Below are positions 53,701 to 64,000 of a stretch of DNA of 64,000 nucleotides, one piece after another. Under the pieces are notes generated by a model. It saw nothing but the letters and a program-made list of their open reading frames with translations, searched no databases and had not been told where the DNA came from. The position numbers and the translations under genes are program-made. The stretch spans positions 620,001-684,000 of the forward strand of contig JAWUZG010000052.1 in NCBI GenBank assembly GCA_036785705.1. The letters run 5' to 3'. Every line of letters begins with the position of its first letter. Within the stretch, counting starts at the first letter, position 1. Source of the DNA: Acanthornis magna (taxonomy: Eukaryota; Chordata; Aves; Passeriformes; Acanthizidae).

Positions 53701-55985
53701 AAAAGGAATGTGGCGAATGGTGAGGGAGGAACATGATAGATCTCAGGAGTGAAGCATGTCAGGGTTTTGTTTCTTGAGCACACAGGCAGCTGCTCTGAGC
53801 TGCCTCCTCCTCCTCCTCCTCTTTGGTGGGTGAACCTGGAGGTCTGCATTTCCCCTGCCCTGATGTTTCCTCCCTCCAGAGTAGTGGGGACACCCTGCTG
53901 CTCCTCAGGAGGGACATCCCAGCAAGATCCCCCATTACCCCAGGGTTATAAACCACCCTTCAGGGAACTGAGCAGCCAGAGTTTTGTGGGGACTCAGAGC
54001 TGATGTCCCATTTTGGACTAGCAAAGATGGTTCCTACCACTCAGGTTCTAAAAACTGTGCTGTTCCCCGCGTCTGGGACCTACATGGTGGATTCTTCAGG
54101 TGGAAAAGAAATGGGACAACTTACAGTGTCCTTGAACTGGGCTGTTCCCAAAGCCTGTGGGGCTTCAGAGTGACTACAGAACACAAAGGCCTTGAGTGAG
54201 AGGTGGGGTTAGAGGCTGATGAGGTCAGAAAATGTGAGGAACAGAAGAAAGCAGTGGATGCTTCCCATTTAGGGACTCACCATTCATGCAGCCACGAGGC
54301 TGGGGAATGAAAAAGGGTGGGACTGAGGGAGCAGTTTTCCCCCCAGTTCACTGCCCTCCTGTGCCAGTCCAGACTCACCTCCCAGTCCACCTTTCAGCAT
54401 TCCAGCTCTCCACTTCAGGTGAGAAAAGAGAGGACTCTTACCTGCCCACTGCCCTCCAGGGCACGATCCAGGCACACCTAAGCCCTGGACACCATTACAG
54501 CTGCACACGTGGCCAGCAGGACTATTCTGACTGCCAGAAGAGCTTTTAGCCCCAAATTTATGCAGGTTAGTGGTTTTAGGGAGCAAGGTGTGGGATGAGG
54601 GACGAGTCGTGGTTCACTTCACCCCTGACTGCATTCACAGGGGAGGAGCCTCTGCCCAACAGCCTCTCTCAACCCTGCCAGCCATCGTGGCACAGTGCCC
54701 CTTCTCCTTTACCAGCCTTAACCAGCATGTCACAGCAGACCTCGCCCACCAGAAAGTCCCACCAGACCTGGGGGAAGGATGAGGGTGTGGGTGAAGCCAG
54801 AATAGGGACCCATGCTGGGATGGGAGCAGAGGGCTCACACATAACCCTGTGGGGAACACATTTGCCTTACAAGGCTGCTGTGACTTAAAAATGTGAGAGG
54901 AGCAAGGCTGGAGGTGGGGTGATCACAAGGGAACAGACAGAGCGGGACACCAGATTCCGTATCAGCATGATCTCCTTATCCATGCCGATGCAGCCCGGCT
55001 GCCTTCACTGTGCATCCTCCAAAAGAAACATTAAAAGATTCTTTTTACGTTGCTCATAGAAAATGAACATAAAAGGAAAGGCCTCTTTGGTGCAGCTGCC
55101 GGGAGAGGGCATCACAGCCCCAGGAATGGAGAAGGATGGGGCAAGCCCAGCCAGTTCCCTGTTCACCGTGTTCAAGCCGCACATCCTCCTCGAAGATGAG
55201 CTTCAGAACCAAAACCTGGAAGCCTTCTGGGTGCTGCTAGAAAATGAGAGACCCAGTCAAAGCACCCTGTGCATGAGGAGCTGCAGTGTTCCTGCAGCAT
55301 GTGATGAAGAACACCTCTTCTCTGTTGTACCTGCCAGGGTATTGCTTCTCCAACCACTTATTCCCCCATTTCATTCCTAAATAAACTAATATCCTGCAGT
55401 TACACACAGAATAACTGCTCCCACTGGGATTTAGCTGCCTGTTTGCTGTGTCTGGCTCAGACCTGAAGCTGTTTTTTCCCCAAAGCTTTTTCCTGTCTTT
55501 CCTCCCCTGCTCCCCCTCCACAGATCAGCTGGTCTAACGCAAGGCATCGTTACCTTGTATCCATCTCCAGAATTATTTATCTGACTCCAAAACTATTAAG
55601 CTATGAAATAAGCCTTCACAATTATTTGGTTTTAAATTTGGTTAGGAATTTACCTTCAAGGAAAGCTGCTTCAGGGTCTGAAGAGCCTTCAGACAAGTTA
55701 TACTTCATTGAAATCAACATCAACCATTTCTTAAAGCCTTGACATCATTCAATGGTCAATAGCCCCATCCCCCATCAACTTCTGGGCATCTCAACCAAGG
55801 GAAGAAGCCTCAAAGACAGAAAGTTCTCCCCAGAAATCATGGATAATGGTAGCTAGCTAGAATTCACTATGGTCCCTCCATGGGGCAGGGGGTAGAGCCA
55901 TCAGACACCAAGCCAGCTGTAATTTCAGGGGCACTTTGTGGGGTACATTACCATGAGCAAAGTTTGCCTGGTACTCTGCTTTGTG
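50761..55985. other. Intergenic, no gene recognised
   Basis: Contains a G16 run at 52928-52943 and a (TCC)n run at about 53805-53820. I could not assign any open frame to a family. Confidence 0.45.
52928..52943 (+). repeat. G16 homopolymer
   Basis: Sixteen consecutive G residues preceded by aggggaa and followed by agg; able to form a G-quadruplex. Confidence 0.9.
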
Positions 55986-55989
55986 AAGC

Positions 55990-56370
55990 TTCAGAGGAAG
56001 AGGTGTTGTTCAGTCTGCAGAAGAGAAGACTCCACGGAGACCTTGGAGCACCTTCCAGTACCTAAAGGGGCTACAAGAGAGCTGGAGAGGAACTTTGGTC
56101 AAGGGCATGAAATGACAGGACAATGGGAAATGGCTTCAAACTGAAAGAGGGAAGGTTTAGATTGGATATTAGGAAGAAATTCTTCACTAGGAGGGTGGTG
56201 AGATACTGGCACAGGCCGTCCAGAGAAGCTGTGGATACCCCATCCCTGGAATTTTTCTAGGCCAGGTTGGATGGGGCTTTGAGTAACCTGGTCTAGTGGA
56301 AGGTGTCCAGTGTTGGAACTAGAGAATCTTTAAGCTCCTTCCAACCCAAGCCATTCTATGATTCCATGAA
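55990..56370 (+). mobile_element. CR1 3' fragment
   Basis: gttcagtctgcagaagagaagactcc, ggatattaggaagaaattcttcactaggaggg, ccatccctggaatttttctaggccaggttggatggggc, ccaacccaagccattctatgattccatg. Confidence 0.95.
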
Positions 56371-57305
56371 GGGGAGGTGGTGCTGGCCCAGTCAGATTTC
56401 CTTTCTCTCATGGGATGAGGACATCCAACATTGGATGCTACCACATCATGGCAAAGAGAACCACCCCAAATCCCAGCCAGTTTGGCTGCAACATTCCCCT
56501 TGCTCAAATGATGGGGCCCCCATCTTTGTAAAACATAGCTTGATGGGTATCTCCTCTGGCTTTCCTGAAAAAGAGCTGATGGAAAGCAGTCTTCAGCTCC
56601 AGCATCTCTTCTGGGAAAAGGAGATTTTATAGAGTTACATGGATTTCTTTACTATAGTTGGTCAAGTCCCCCATTCAAGGTGTTCCCTTTTCTCTCAGTG
56701 ACTTCTCTAAAACCTGGCTCAGCTGACTCACAAGAGCTTGGCAGAGCTTCTCACTGATCCTTACCCCCATGTTCCACAGATGCTGACCTCAGAAAGTGCT
56801 CTCAGCACTGGGTTGGGCTTCTCAGACTTCAGAGTAAAACAGCCAGGTCAGATAATACCCAGGCAGTACAACAAGCTCCGGTTCTTGTCATCTGCCTTAT
56901 CCTACCAAGCCTGAAAGGAAAAGTGATGCTGGGAAGGTGGTACACACACCCATCTCAAACCCATCCCAATTTCCTCCTCCATACCAGAAGCTTCAGACAC
57001 CAAACTTTACCTGCAGAGAAAACAAGCATCCAAGGTTCCTTCTCTTCTTCAAGCTGCAGTCTAGATCCTGCTTCCAGCCTGCTTTCCAGAACATTAACTA
57101 TGTCCAAACAAGTTAAAACAAGTGGTGAAATTCACACTTGCTGCAACAGCTTTTAGTGTAGTCACTTTGCTCAATCAAGATCTGATTAATCTAAAATAGG
57201 TCAGAGAAACACAACCCCTCCTTCAAGCACCCCCATTCATTTCTGCCATCACTGCAAGGGTCATTGAAACAGCAAGTCAAGCAGAACCAAGTAATTAATC
57301 AAGGT

Positions 57306-57329
57306 TTTATTTAAGGTTTCAATTTTATT
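57306..57329 (-). terminator. Paired AATAAA signals on the minus strand
   Basis: TTTATT on the plus strand at 57306-57311 and 57324-57329 gives two AATAAA hexamers 18 bp apart on the minus strand. They could end a long PAK1 3'UTR, 5.2 kb from the stop, or another minus-strand transcript. Confidence 0.35.
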
Positions 57330-59112
57330 TTTAAAATGGCTGAGCTGACCTGGCACATTAAACAAACCCAGCAGTACAGTACAGGAGAGTTATGCCAAGA
57401 CAGCATGAAGAGAAATACATTATCCAGCGGATTTTAAAACTGCAACAGCCCCTGTTTATCCAGGTGGGACAAGACACAAAGACATCTACCGACAGCATAA
57501 AGCTGCAGTCAGAAATCAGTAGGTGCAGAGCAAAAAGCCTCCTTTACAAACACGAGACCGAAGTTGGGCGGCTGCTGACATGATCCCAAAGCAGAGCCGA
57601 TCGCAAACAGACACAGCGCCGATGCTGCAAGGCAGGAGGGAACGAGCTGCTTGTCATCCACAGAAGCCTGAGTTAAATTTGTTTCAGCTGTTTCACACAT
57701 TCAGGAAATCTGGCCTCTCTCTTCAGTTCCTTGGCACATCAAGGCCATCTCCTCCATTCTAACTCCACTTTTCCCTTTCAGCTGAATTTTGTCATTTTTT
57801 GTGAACCTCCTGGATTAGCTCCAGCTCTTAGCACAGGCTGTGACTCAGAGCCATATTGCTGCTCCAGTCTCCACTTTCAGCACCTTTTCCTTTCCCAGGC
57901 TCCTTTCTGCTCTCCTCCTTCAGAGACGCTGCTGCCTTGGGATGCAGCAGGCTGCTGTGGCACTCCCTGAATTTCCTTGGCAATTGTGTAATTGAAGTTT
58001 TAACCTTTGCTTCATCCTACCCCTCGGACCAACTCTGTCTCTTTCCTACCACTCCCTCTAGGCTCCATTTTGGCAGCAAGTTTCTGTCCAGCTCCCATCT
58101 GTATTGCAGTTTTGTTTCTGTTGGCCATTCCCTGTCAAAGCTGCCTCTCTAAGATCCCACCTTTGCCACCATGAGTTGCCATTAGCCACAAACTATGAGA
58201 TCCTACAGCATTCATTATACATATGCTCCATCCAGTTAGGCTTACCATCCCAAAATACATCTACAGGCTCTCTATTACAGCTGAAAGAAGCCATTACATA
58301 GTCTTACTATTTTATGGGGGAAAGATGAACAGATAATCAGTTCACCTTTAACAATTTTAACATTTGAAGATGTTGTCATTCCCCAAATGGACCATGTAAG
58401 CTCTTAATTAGGAATGGGTTTCAAACAAATATTACTCTTGGAAGCTGGTCAGAACCAATTTTGCTGTCAGTCAAGACGGGTGGGTTCTAAGGAAGCAAGC
58501 ACCTACTACAGACCATTGCAATCATTTCTCGCACAGAACTCTGCTGCAAATGTGCCCTACTTACACCGACCTGCGGCAATTCGAGTGACAGATGGGTTAG
58601 GATGCTAACAGAGATCTCAGCTAAGGTAAGAACAGCCAGACTTTTACACACCTCACATTCCTGACCAGGCAACATTCTCAGCACTGACTCAAAACCAACC
58701 CCCTGAAAACAGGCATCAAGCTGGCAACAAAACACTGCAGCAAGCCCAGCTGCTTCGCAAAACAGTGGCTTTTGTGCCGATGTGGTGTCTACCCACCAAA
58801 CTTCTTCTCAAGCCTTAGCCAGATCGTTTAAGTTAACTAAGTGTCTCCATGGAAACCTCCGTTCTCAAGGAGCCTTCTTTGCTGGAGAAATCCCTGCACT
58901 CCTTTTGTTTAAAAGGGGAAGACTGTTTGGTAGGAGCATAATGCCTGCCTAGAGAAGAGCCTGTAGCAACTAATCAGTCAGACTTATGTTCTTTAAAAAC
59001 ACATCCATTCAATGAAGACATTGCAGGGATGGCTAAAGGTGTGCTATTGCTGCTGCAACCAGCCAGTTCTGCTGTGCCCTCCAACCCTGTCCTGGCTCTT
59101 CACTCTCAGCCT

Positions 59113-59235
59113 CACAGAATATCCTGAGTTGGAAGGGATCCACAAGGATCATCGTGTCCAGTTCCTGGCCCTGCACAGGACAACTCCAAGAATCACACCA
59201 TGTGCCTGAGAGTGTTGTCCAAATAACCTGCCTTC
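59113..59235 (-). mobile_element. CR1 3'-end fragment
   Basis: cacagaatatcctgagttggaagggatccacaaggatcatcg...ctggccctgcacaggacaactccaagaatcacaccatgtgcctgagag. Confidence 0.95.
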
Positions 59236-62126
59236 TTCCTACATGGTCTCCATATCCCTCTCACACACAAACTCTTGGACCCAAGTCAAATTGTTTTGAA
59301 AACCTCTAAACCCTACAAAACCCTAATAATTAAAGTAATACAAATCAATGGTCATTATTGAAACATAGGAAAAGTCTTATTGAAGCTACCAATTGATACT
59401 CAAATAAGATAATCTCTGTTTAAGAAAAGAAGATGAGTTTTAGCCTCTCCCTCCACCAAGCCCTTTGTAAACTGTAGGATATGAAATTAATTCTGGTATA
59501 TGATTGCTTGAGATCCCTCAAAAAGGGAACCAATTTTCTGAAAGTACAGTTAAAACAATTGAATATTTAATGTTCTAATATAGAAGAAGGAACTTTAATA
59601 TTAGCAGGCAAATAAATAATTAAGGGCTGTGATTAAAAGTGGTTTCAACTCAGGCAAATCAGTTAATAAGAGAAAGTTAAAGAAAAAAAGGCACCAAAGA
59701 AGTTGTCCAGTTGGAGTTGCTTTCAAGTAACAGCAGGGATAAGATATTCTCAGAAAAATAAGCCCTGGAGGTCAAATTTTAAGTCAGAAAGTCACTATTT
59801 AAGAACCCTCTGTAGACAGGAAGGCGCTGTATGGGGCTCTTCAAAAGCTAACAGAGGTGTTGGTGCCAGGCAACTCACACATGAGAGGGGAGGAAAGGAT
59901 GCATTTTGGAACAACTAGGACAAAATAAACCCTTTCTCCTAAGATTAATCTAATTACAAAATTATTTAAGCTTTTCTGAGAACAAAAACATGATGTGTAT
60001 GGTAACTAGAAACTAGGTCCAGGCAAACTATAGCAATCACCTCCTTTTCCCTGCCACCCACCCACCACAAGTGGGGACAAAACAACCTGGGCCAAGATGA
60101 CACACAAGCCTGGTCACAGTCTTGCAGCTTTTCCCAGCAGAAGCAAAGGCTTTTGGCAACACCCCTCTCCTGCAGCCAACAGAAACCAGGCAGGACCAAG
60201 TTGATGTGGAAGTCGGCAAGACAAGAAGCACATTGTAAGAGGAGGGATAAACAGTCGCTGTTGAACCCTTTCCATTATGCAATGGAGGATCCAGAAGAGC
60301 AGCTTAAAACACATACAAATAACCTTTTCTATCTTCTTTGGGGAGGTTTGGCAGAAATCTTGCTGGAGGAAAATAAACTGTGCATGCTTGCAGATGGGGC
60401 ACGTCTGCATTAAGGTTCTCATCTCAATGAGATGCAGAGAATGGAGTGGGGAATTAAAGAGAAGTCAGAGACATTAAACACATTGTGGATCAAACCAAAC
60501 CCTGTGCTGTCAGAAAAATAGTCATTTGCCAAATCTGCCAGTCAAATGAAATTTTAGATCAAGAGAAATCTAGCCATTAATTCTTCTCCTCCCACATATG
60601 CCATCCTGAGTCTTCCAGAGGGAATACAAAGTCCTTTGCAAAGGGAATTATTCAAGCATAGTGGCCTACCATGTCACAATCTCCACTTAAGCTCCAAGCA
60701 GATGAGCTCATCAACTGATCATATCCCTTTCCAGGTTGGCAGCTCTACTGTTTTGCCCAAGGAATTCACCCTTGGATACAAGATTTGTGAGAGGAAAGTT
60801 AATAATACTGGGAGATGAAAAAAGAAGGGAGCTGCGAATTCGAGCAACAGACTTCACCCCTCAGCCTTGTGTCAAACAGTGACCACCCTGGAGCACAAAG
60901 GATGGGAGAAGGCCCCTAAGAAGCAAAAGAACTCACAAACTACCTACACCCAGTAAAGTGGTGTAAGAACCGTCATGGACTGTGGAGCCAATTGGAAAAA
61001 TAAATTTAATTAAAGCCCAGGTGCAGGGAGGAAAGGACTGAACCAGCAGCAGGTCTCAGCAAGAAGGAATGAATTTCTGTCCAACAGAAAGATGAGAGGT
61101 TACTCCAGAATAGATTTAAACTCACCCCATACATGACAAAGCAGTACAGAGAAAGCAGCTCCCACATTTATAGTACACTTTTTAAATCAATTTTCTCTAT
61201 GTGTAAAGTTACTCCCTTGGGAGCCACTCGCTATCCCCAAGGACTGCAGAAGAAGGGGTAAGAAACAAGGTTATATTACTCCATCCAACACGTTCGAGTA
61301 CCCGGTGACCATCTGAGCAATGACAGACTTGTCTGGTGACAGTGAATTCTCCAGTTCTCCTCTAGCCCCAAGTTAAGAAATGCAGCAGTCACTTTATTAA
61401 AAATCAGTATACAGTTGAACACAAGCCCAGTGTTTACAACCAGTCCCTCTTCTAGTAGTTCCAGGTTTCCTGTTGTTTTACAGACTATTGGCAACCCAAG
61501 GAATCAGTAGCATAAAGAAACCATCATTTAAAAAAATTCGCATCCCCATGTCTCTAAGGAGAAAGCAGCATCCATGATCAGTTTGTTTTCCATTGGACTT
61601 GCTCTAAGAAACATGAGTTTTCAACATATTTTGCAGGCAAATCTTGTCTTTAGAATAGTAATTGCTCTGTTTGCTTTATCACACAGGGCAGGGTCTCTAA
61701 AAAGCCTCACAGCACTGATAAAATAACCCTAGAAGAGCTCTCTGCCATTTTTTTCCTGTGATTTATTTCCTAGAACAACAAAAAAATATTCAATATTTGT
61801 TTAGCTAGTAGAGTTGCCACTGAAGGGGGATGGGGAGGGGAGGCGTAGGGGGCAGTTCACACAATTTGGCCAAGAGATTATCCATGAATTAAGTTCTCCA
61901 ATGGCTGCAGAAAGCACAGAGTCTTTGTCCACGTTTCCTCGAAGCATCCAGCAGTGCTGCAGGAAGGACAGACCTTCACACTCTCACTCCCCTCTCAGCC
62001 GACAGCTGTTCACATGGCTGCTGCCCGCTTCCTTCCCTCCTCGAGTCATCCAAAGCACAGAGCAGCCTCCGTGGTGTAACAGCAGCTTGGCAGAAGCAGG
62101 CAAAGTGCAGCCAGCAAAAGATTTAA

Positions 62127-62132
62127 TTTATT
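62127..62132 (-). terminator. Proximal PAK1 poly(A) signal AATAAA
   Basis: TTTATT on the plus strand, 372 nt past the PAK1 stop, overlapping an ATTAAA at 62122-62127. First canonical hexamer downstream of the stop. Confidence 0.5.
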
Positions 62133-62503
62133 AAGATAAACATGGTCTAAGGCTCCACATTATTTTTAAAAATAAACACCATAAGAAATATGAAAACAAA
62201 CTGGCTTCGCTACGTGTAGGTCAGGATCAGACGCTCTCAGATCTTCTCAACCACACAAAATGTTCTTCCCCTCTCGTTCCCATCACAAGGATGGAAGGAC
62301 AGTTCACCATGTGAGATCAGCCATGTCCCTGTTGTGTGCCCTTCCACATTCACTGAACGATGCTTCTGTCACCCTTCAGGGCAAGTCAAAGTTTTAAGAA
62401 CACCCCTGTGAAGAGGGAGCAGAAGGGGAGAGGGGCAAGTAATTCAGTCTCTGAAATGAACATCTGAAAGGCTTGACATGATGACTGTGTTGACTTCACC
62501 ACT

Positions 62504-62590
62504 TCAATGGTTGCTCTTGGCTGCCTCTTTAGCTGCAATAATCAGAGGAGTGAGACTGGATAGAGGCTTTGCAATTTTCAGGAACTGGTG
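62504..62590 (-). CDS. PAK1: p21-activated kinase 1, last coding exon
   Basis: Cdc42/Rac-activated Ser/Thr kinase controlling cytoskeleton and survival signalling. The exon starts after tttaatcctag and encodes 28 residues, HQFLKIAKPLSSLTPLI through AAKSNH, then TGA at 62506-62504. This is the C-terminal end of the kinase domain and tail. The NH ending separates PAK1 from PAK3 (longer Ser/Arg end) and PAK2. The order MYO7A-GDPD4-PAK1 agrees with known synteny. Upstream exons lie beyond 64000; the penultimate exon (ending LLQ) was not found in 62591-64000. Confidence 0.94.
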   Translation of the reverse strand, partial: HQFLKIAKPLSSLTPLIIAAKEAAKSNH

Positions 62591-63744
62591 CTAGGATTAA
62601 ACAAAAGGAAAAATGGTTAAATTTTTCAGAGCATGCACCAGAAGTGGCTGTTCTAAACATTTTCAGTGAAACCCATATGAAATCTAAGAACCTACTCTAG
62701 TCTCTGAACACATGAAACCAGAAGATCTGTTACTACCACAAAATTCTGGGGATTGCCTGAAGTGATGAAGAGATTTGCACCCAACACATGCTAAATTATC
62801 CAACGTTTGTGCATGTTCAAGGTAAAGCAAAACTTGGCAAATTTCCCTGGGGAATTATAAAGTTGCAAAACCTATAGTGAAATCCAGTGTGAAAGAAGGG
62901 GTACTAAAACCAACCTGTGTGACTCAGACACAAGGTACAAGGCTCTGTGCAGGAATCACCTCTCATTTCCCTGTTACTGTTGTCACAGGTCTGGAGAAAG
63001 CATTGCCTTGGCCTTCTACCAGATAGGAGAAATTTGCAAAGCAGCTGAAATTTAGGAGAGCAGCACAGAGCTTGCAACACAGCACCATTCAGTCTCCTAT
63101 ACAGGTGCTCTTCTTTAAATAAAACAATATTGATTATCAAAACAGCTCTCAGGTGAAAGTGAAGGGCAAGTCCACAAACTGCTCTGAAAACAAAAAGCAA
63201 CTATAGCCCACAGGACTTTTGAGCATCAGAAGGGATCAATCATCCAAAGCAACATGCTTCAGAGATGGAAAAAATAAAAAAGTAAAAATGTGGAGGCCAC
63301 AAGGCAGTTAAGAACAGGCTGAAGTGTTACAGTCAGAATGTTCTCCTGCTCCAAGGAATAGGACATAACTTCTTTCTGATATTTTAGGACTGGAAAATCC
63401 AGAAGAAAAAGTGATCTTTCAACTACAGTCATGATGTCAGACATTTATGCTTCATTATAGTCTCAGAAGGCATCAACACATCCAAGTCTGAGCCCACTAG
63501 ACAAAATTAGTGGAGAGAAAAGAAAACAAAAAATGGAAACTGTCTGGTGCTTAAGCTCTGAGTGTTCCTGATCACAGATTTATTTTACAAAGACTTACAT
63601 ATTCAACCCTCATGGCAAATTTGACAGAAAGAACACACAAACCACTACTCTCATCCATGCTGGTAAAAAGCCTGGCAGCCTGGTCCTCAACTTTCACCAG
63701 GAGCTCAGACTAAGACACCGGATTTTCAGTGAAATATCTGATTA
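62591..63744 (-). other. PAK1 last intron (part)
   Basis: No PAK1 exon recognised and no clear repeat before the CR1 at 63745. The intron continues past the window end. Confidence 0.6.
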
Positions 63745-63962
63745 TAGGCTAGTGAGGCACTGGCACAAGTTTCCAAGAGAGGCTGTGGCTGCCCTATCCC
63801 TGGAATTGTTCAAGACTAGGCTGGATGGGTCTTTGACCAGCCTGGTCTAGTGGAAGGTGTCCCTGTCCCTTGTCCCTGTCCTGTACAGACCTGCCACAGC
63901 AGGCAGAGTGGAACCAGAGGATCTTTAAGGTCCCTTCCAACCCAAGCCATTTCATAATTAAG
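63745..63962 (+). mobile_element. CR1 3' fragment in PAK1 intron
   Basis: ggcactggcacaagtttccaagagaggctgtgg, ggctggatgggtctttgaccagcctggtctagtggaaggtgtccctg, then aaggtcccttccaacccaagccatttcataatt. About 45 extra bases (cttgtccctgtcctgtacag...) interrupt the usual tail. Confidence 0.92.
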
Positions 63963-64000
63963 ATATATCAAGTTTGCTCCATCATCTCTGTAAGGAGTAG

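Larger units (their letters stand above)
56371..62503 (-). other. Region downstream of the PAK1 stop (3'UTR of unknown length plus intergenic)
   Basis: No coding exon seen. The nearest minus-strand poly(A) signals after the PAK1 stop are AATAAA at 62132-62127 and ATTAAA beside it, giving about 0.4 kb of 3'UTR. Others lie near 61765 and 61396, and a pair at 57.3 kb. One CR1 fragment is at 59113-59235. Confidence 0.5.

Overview
The window is vertebrate nuclear DNA from a bird, probably a songbird. It carries three spliced protein-coding genes in the order MYO7A (+), GDPD4 (-), PAK1 (-), the local order known around human MYO7A. The bird assignment rests on about twenty CR1 LINE 3' fragments with the typical tail (cctTCCAACCCAAACCATTCTATGATTCTATG and its complement). 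One short element has a tRNA-Ile-like head and a CR1-like tail, as in the passerine SINE family TguSINE1.

Layout. 1-9.2 kb: the last eight coding exons of MYO7A, encoding nearly all of the second FERM domain, the stop and a 3'UTR with AATAAA at 9180. One large MYO7A intron holds an unusual GC-rich direct and tandem repeat. 9.2-12.8 kb: the interval where MYO7A and GDPD4 converge tail to tail. 12.8-34.2 kb: a complete 15-exon GDPD4 reading frame on the minus strand, pieced together here exon by exon. It gives 580 residues with consistent splice phases, catalytic residues in place and one GC-AG intron. 35.5-36.9 kb: a CpG-rich insertion bounded by TG...CA and a CCCTG direct repeat, with a polypurine tract; it looks like an LTR retroelement derivative and contains a 33-34 bp tandem repeat built on a GTAAG core. 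34.2-62.5 kb otherwise has no recognised coding exon. It contains CR1 copies, a strong CpG island at 40.77-41.2 kb, CpG-rich stretches at 47.2 and 50.2-50.75 kb, a 195-nt pure purine tract and simple repeats. 62.5-62.6 kb: the last coding exon of PAK1, whose 3'UTR runs toward lower coordinates.

How the genes relate. They share no pathway. MYO7A is an unconventional myosin of hair cells and photoreceptors, GDPD4 is a multipass membrane glycerophosphodiesterase, and PAK1 is a Cdc42/Rac-activated kinase. Their adjacency is conserved synteny. Nothing here resembles a bacterial-type system. The most unusual material is the LTR-like element with its GTAAG repeat, the repeat block in the MYO7A intron, the GC-AG intron beside a CR1 insertion, and the orphan CpG islands. 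Coding exons were placed by reading frame, splice signals and family recall; no alignment was run.
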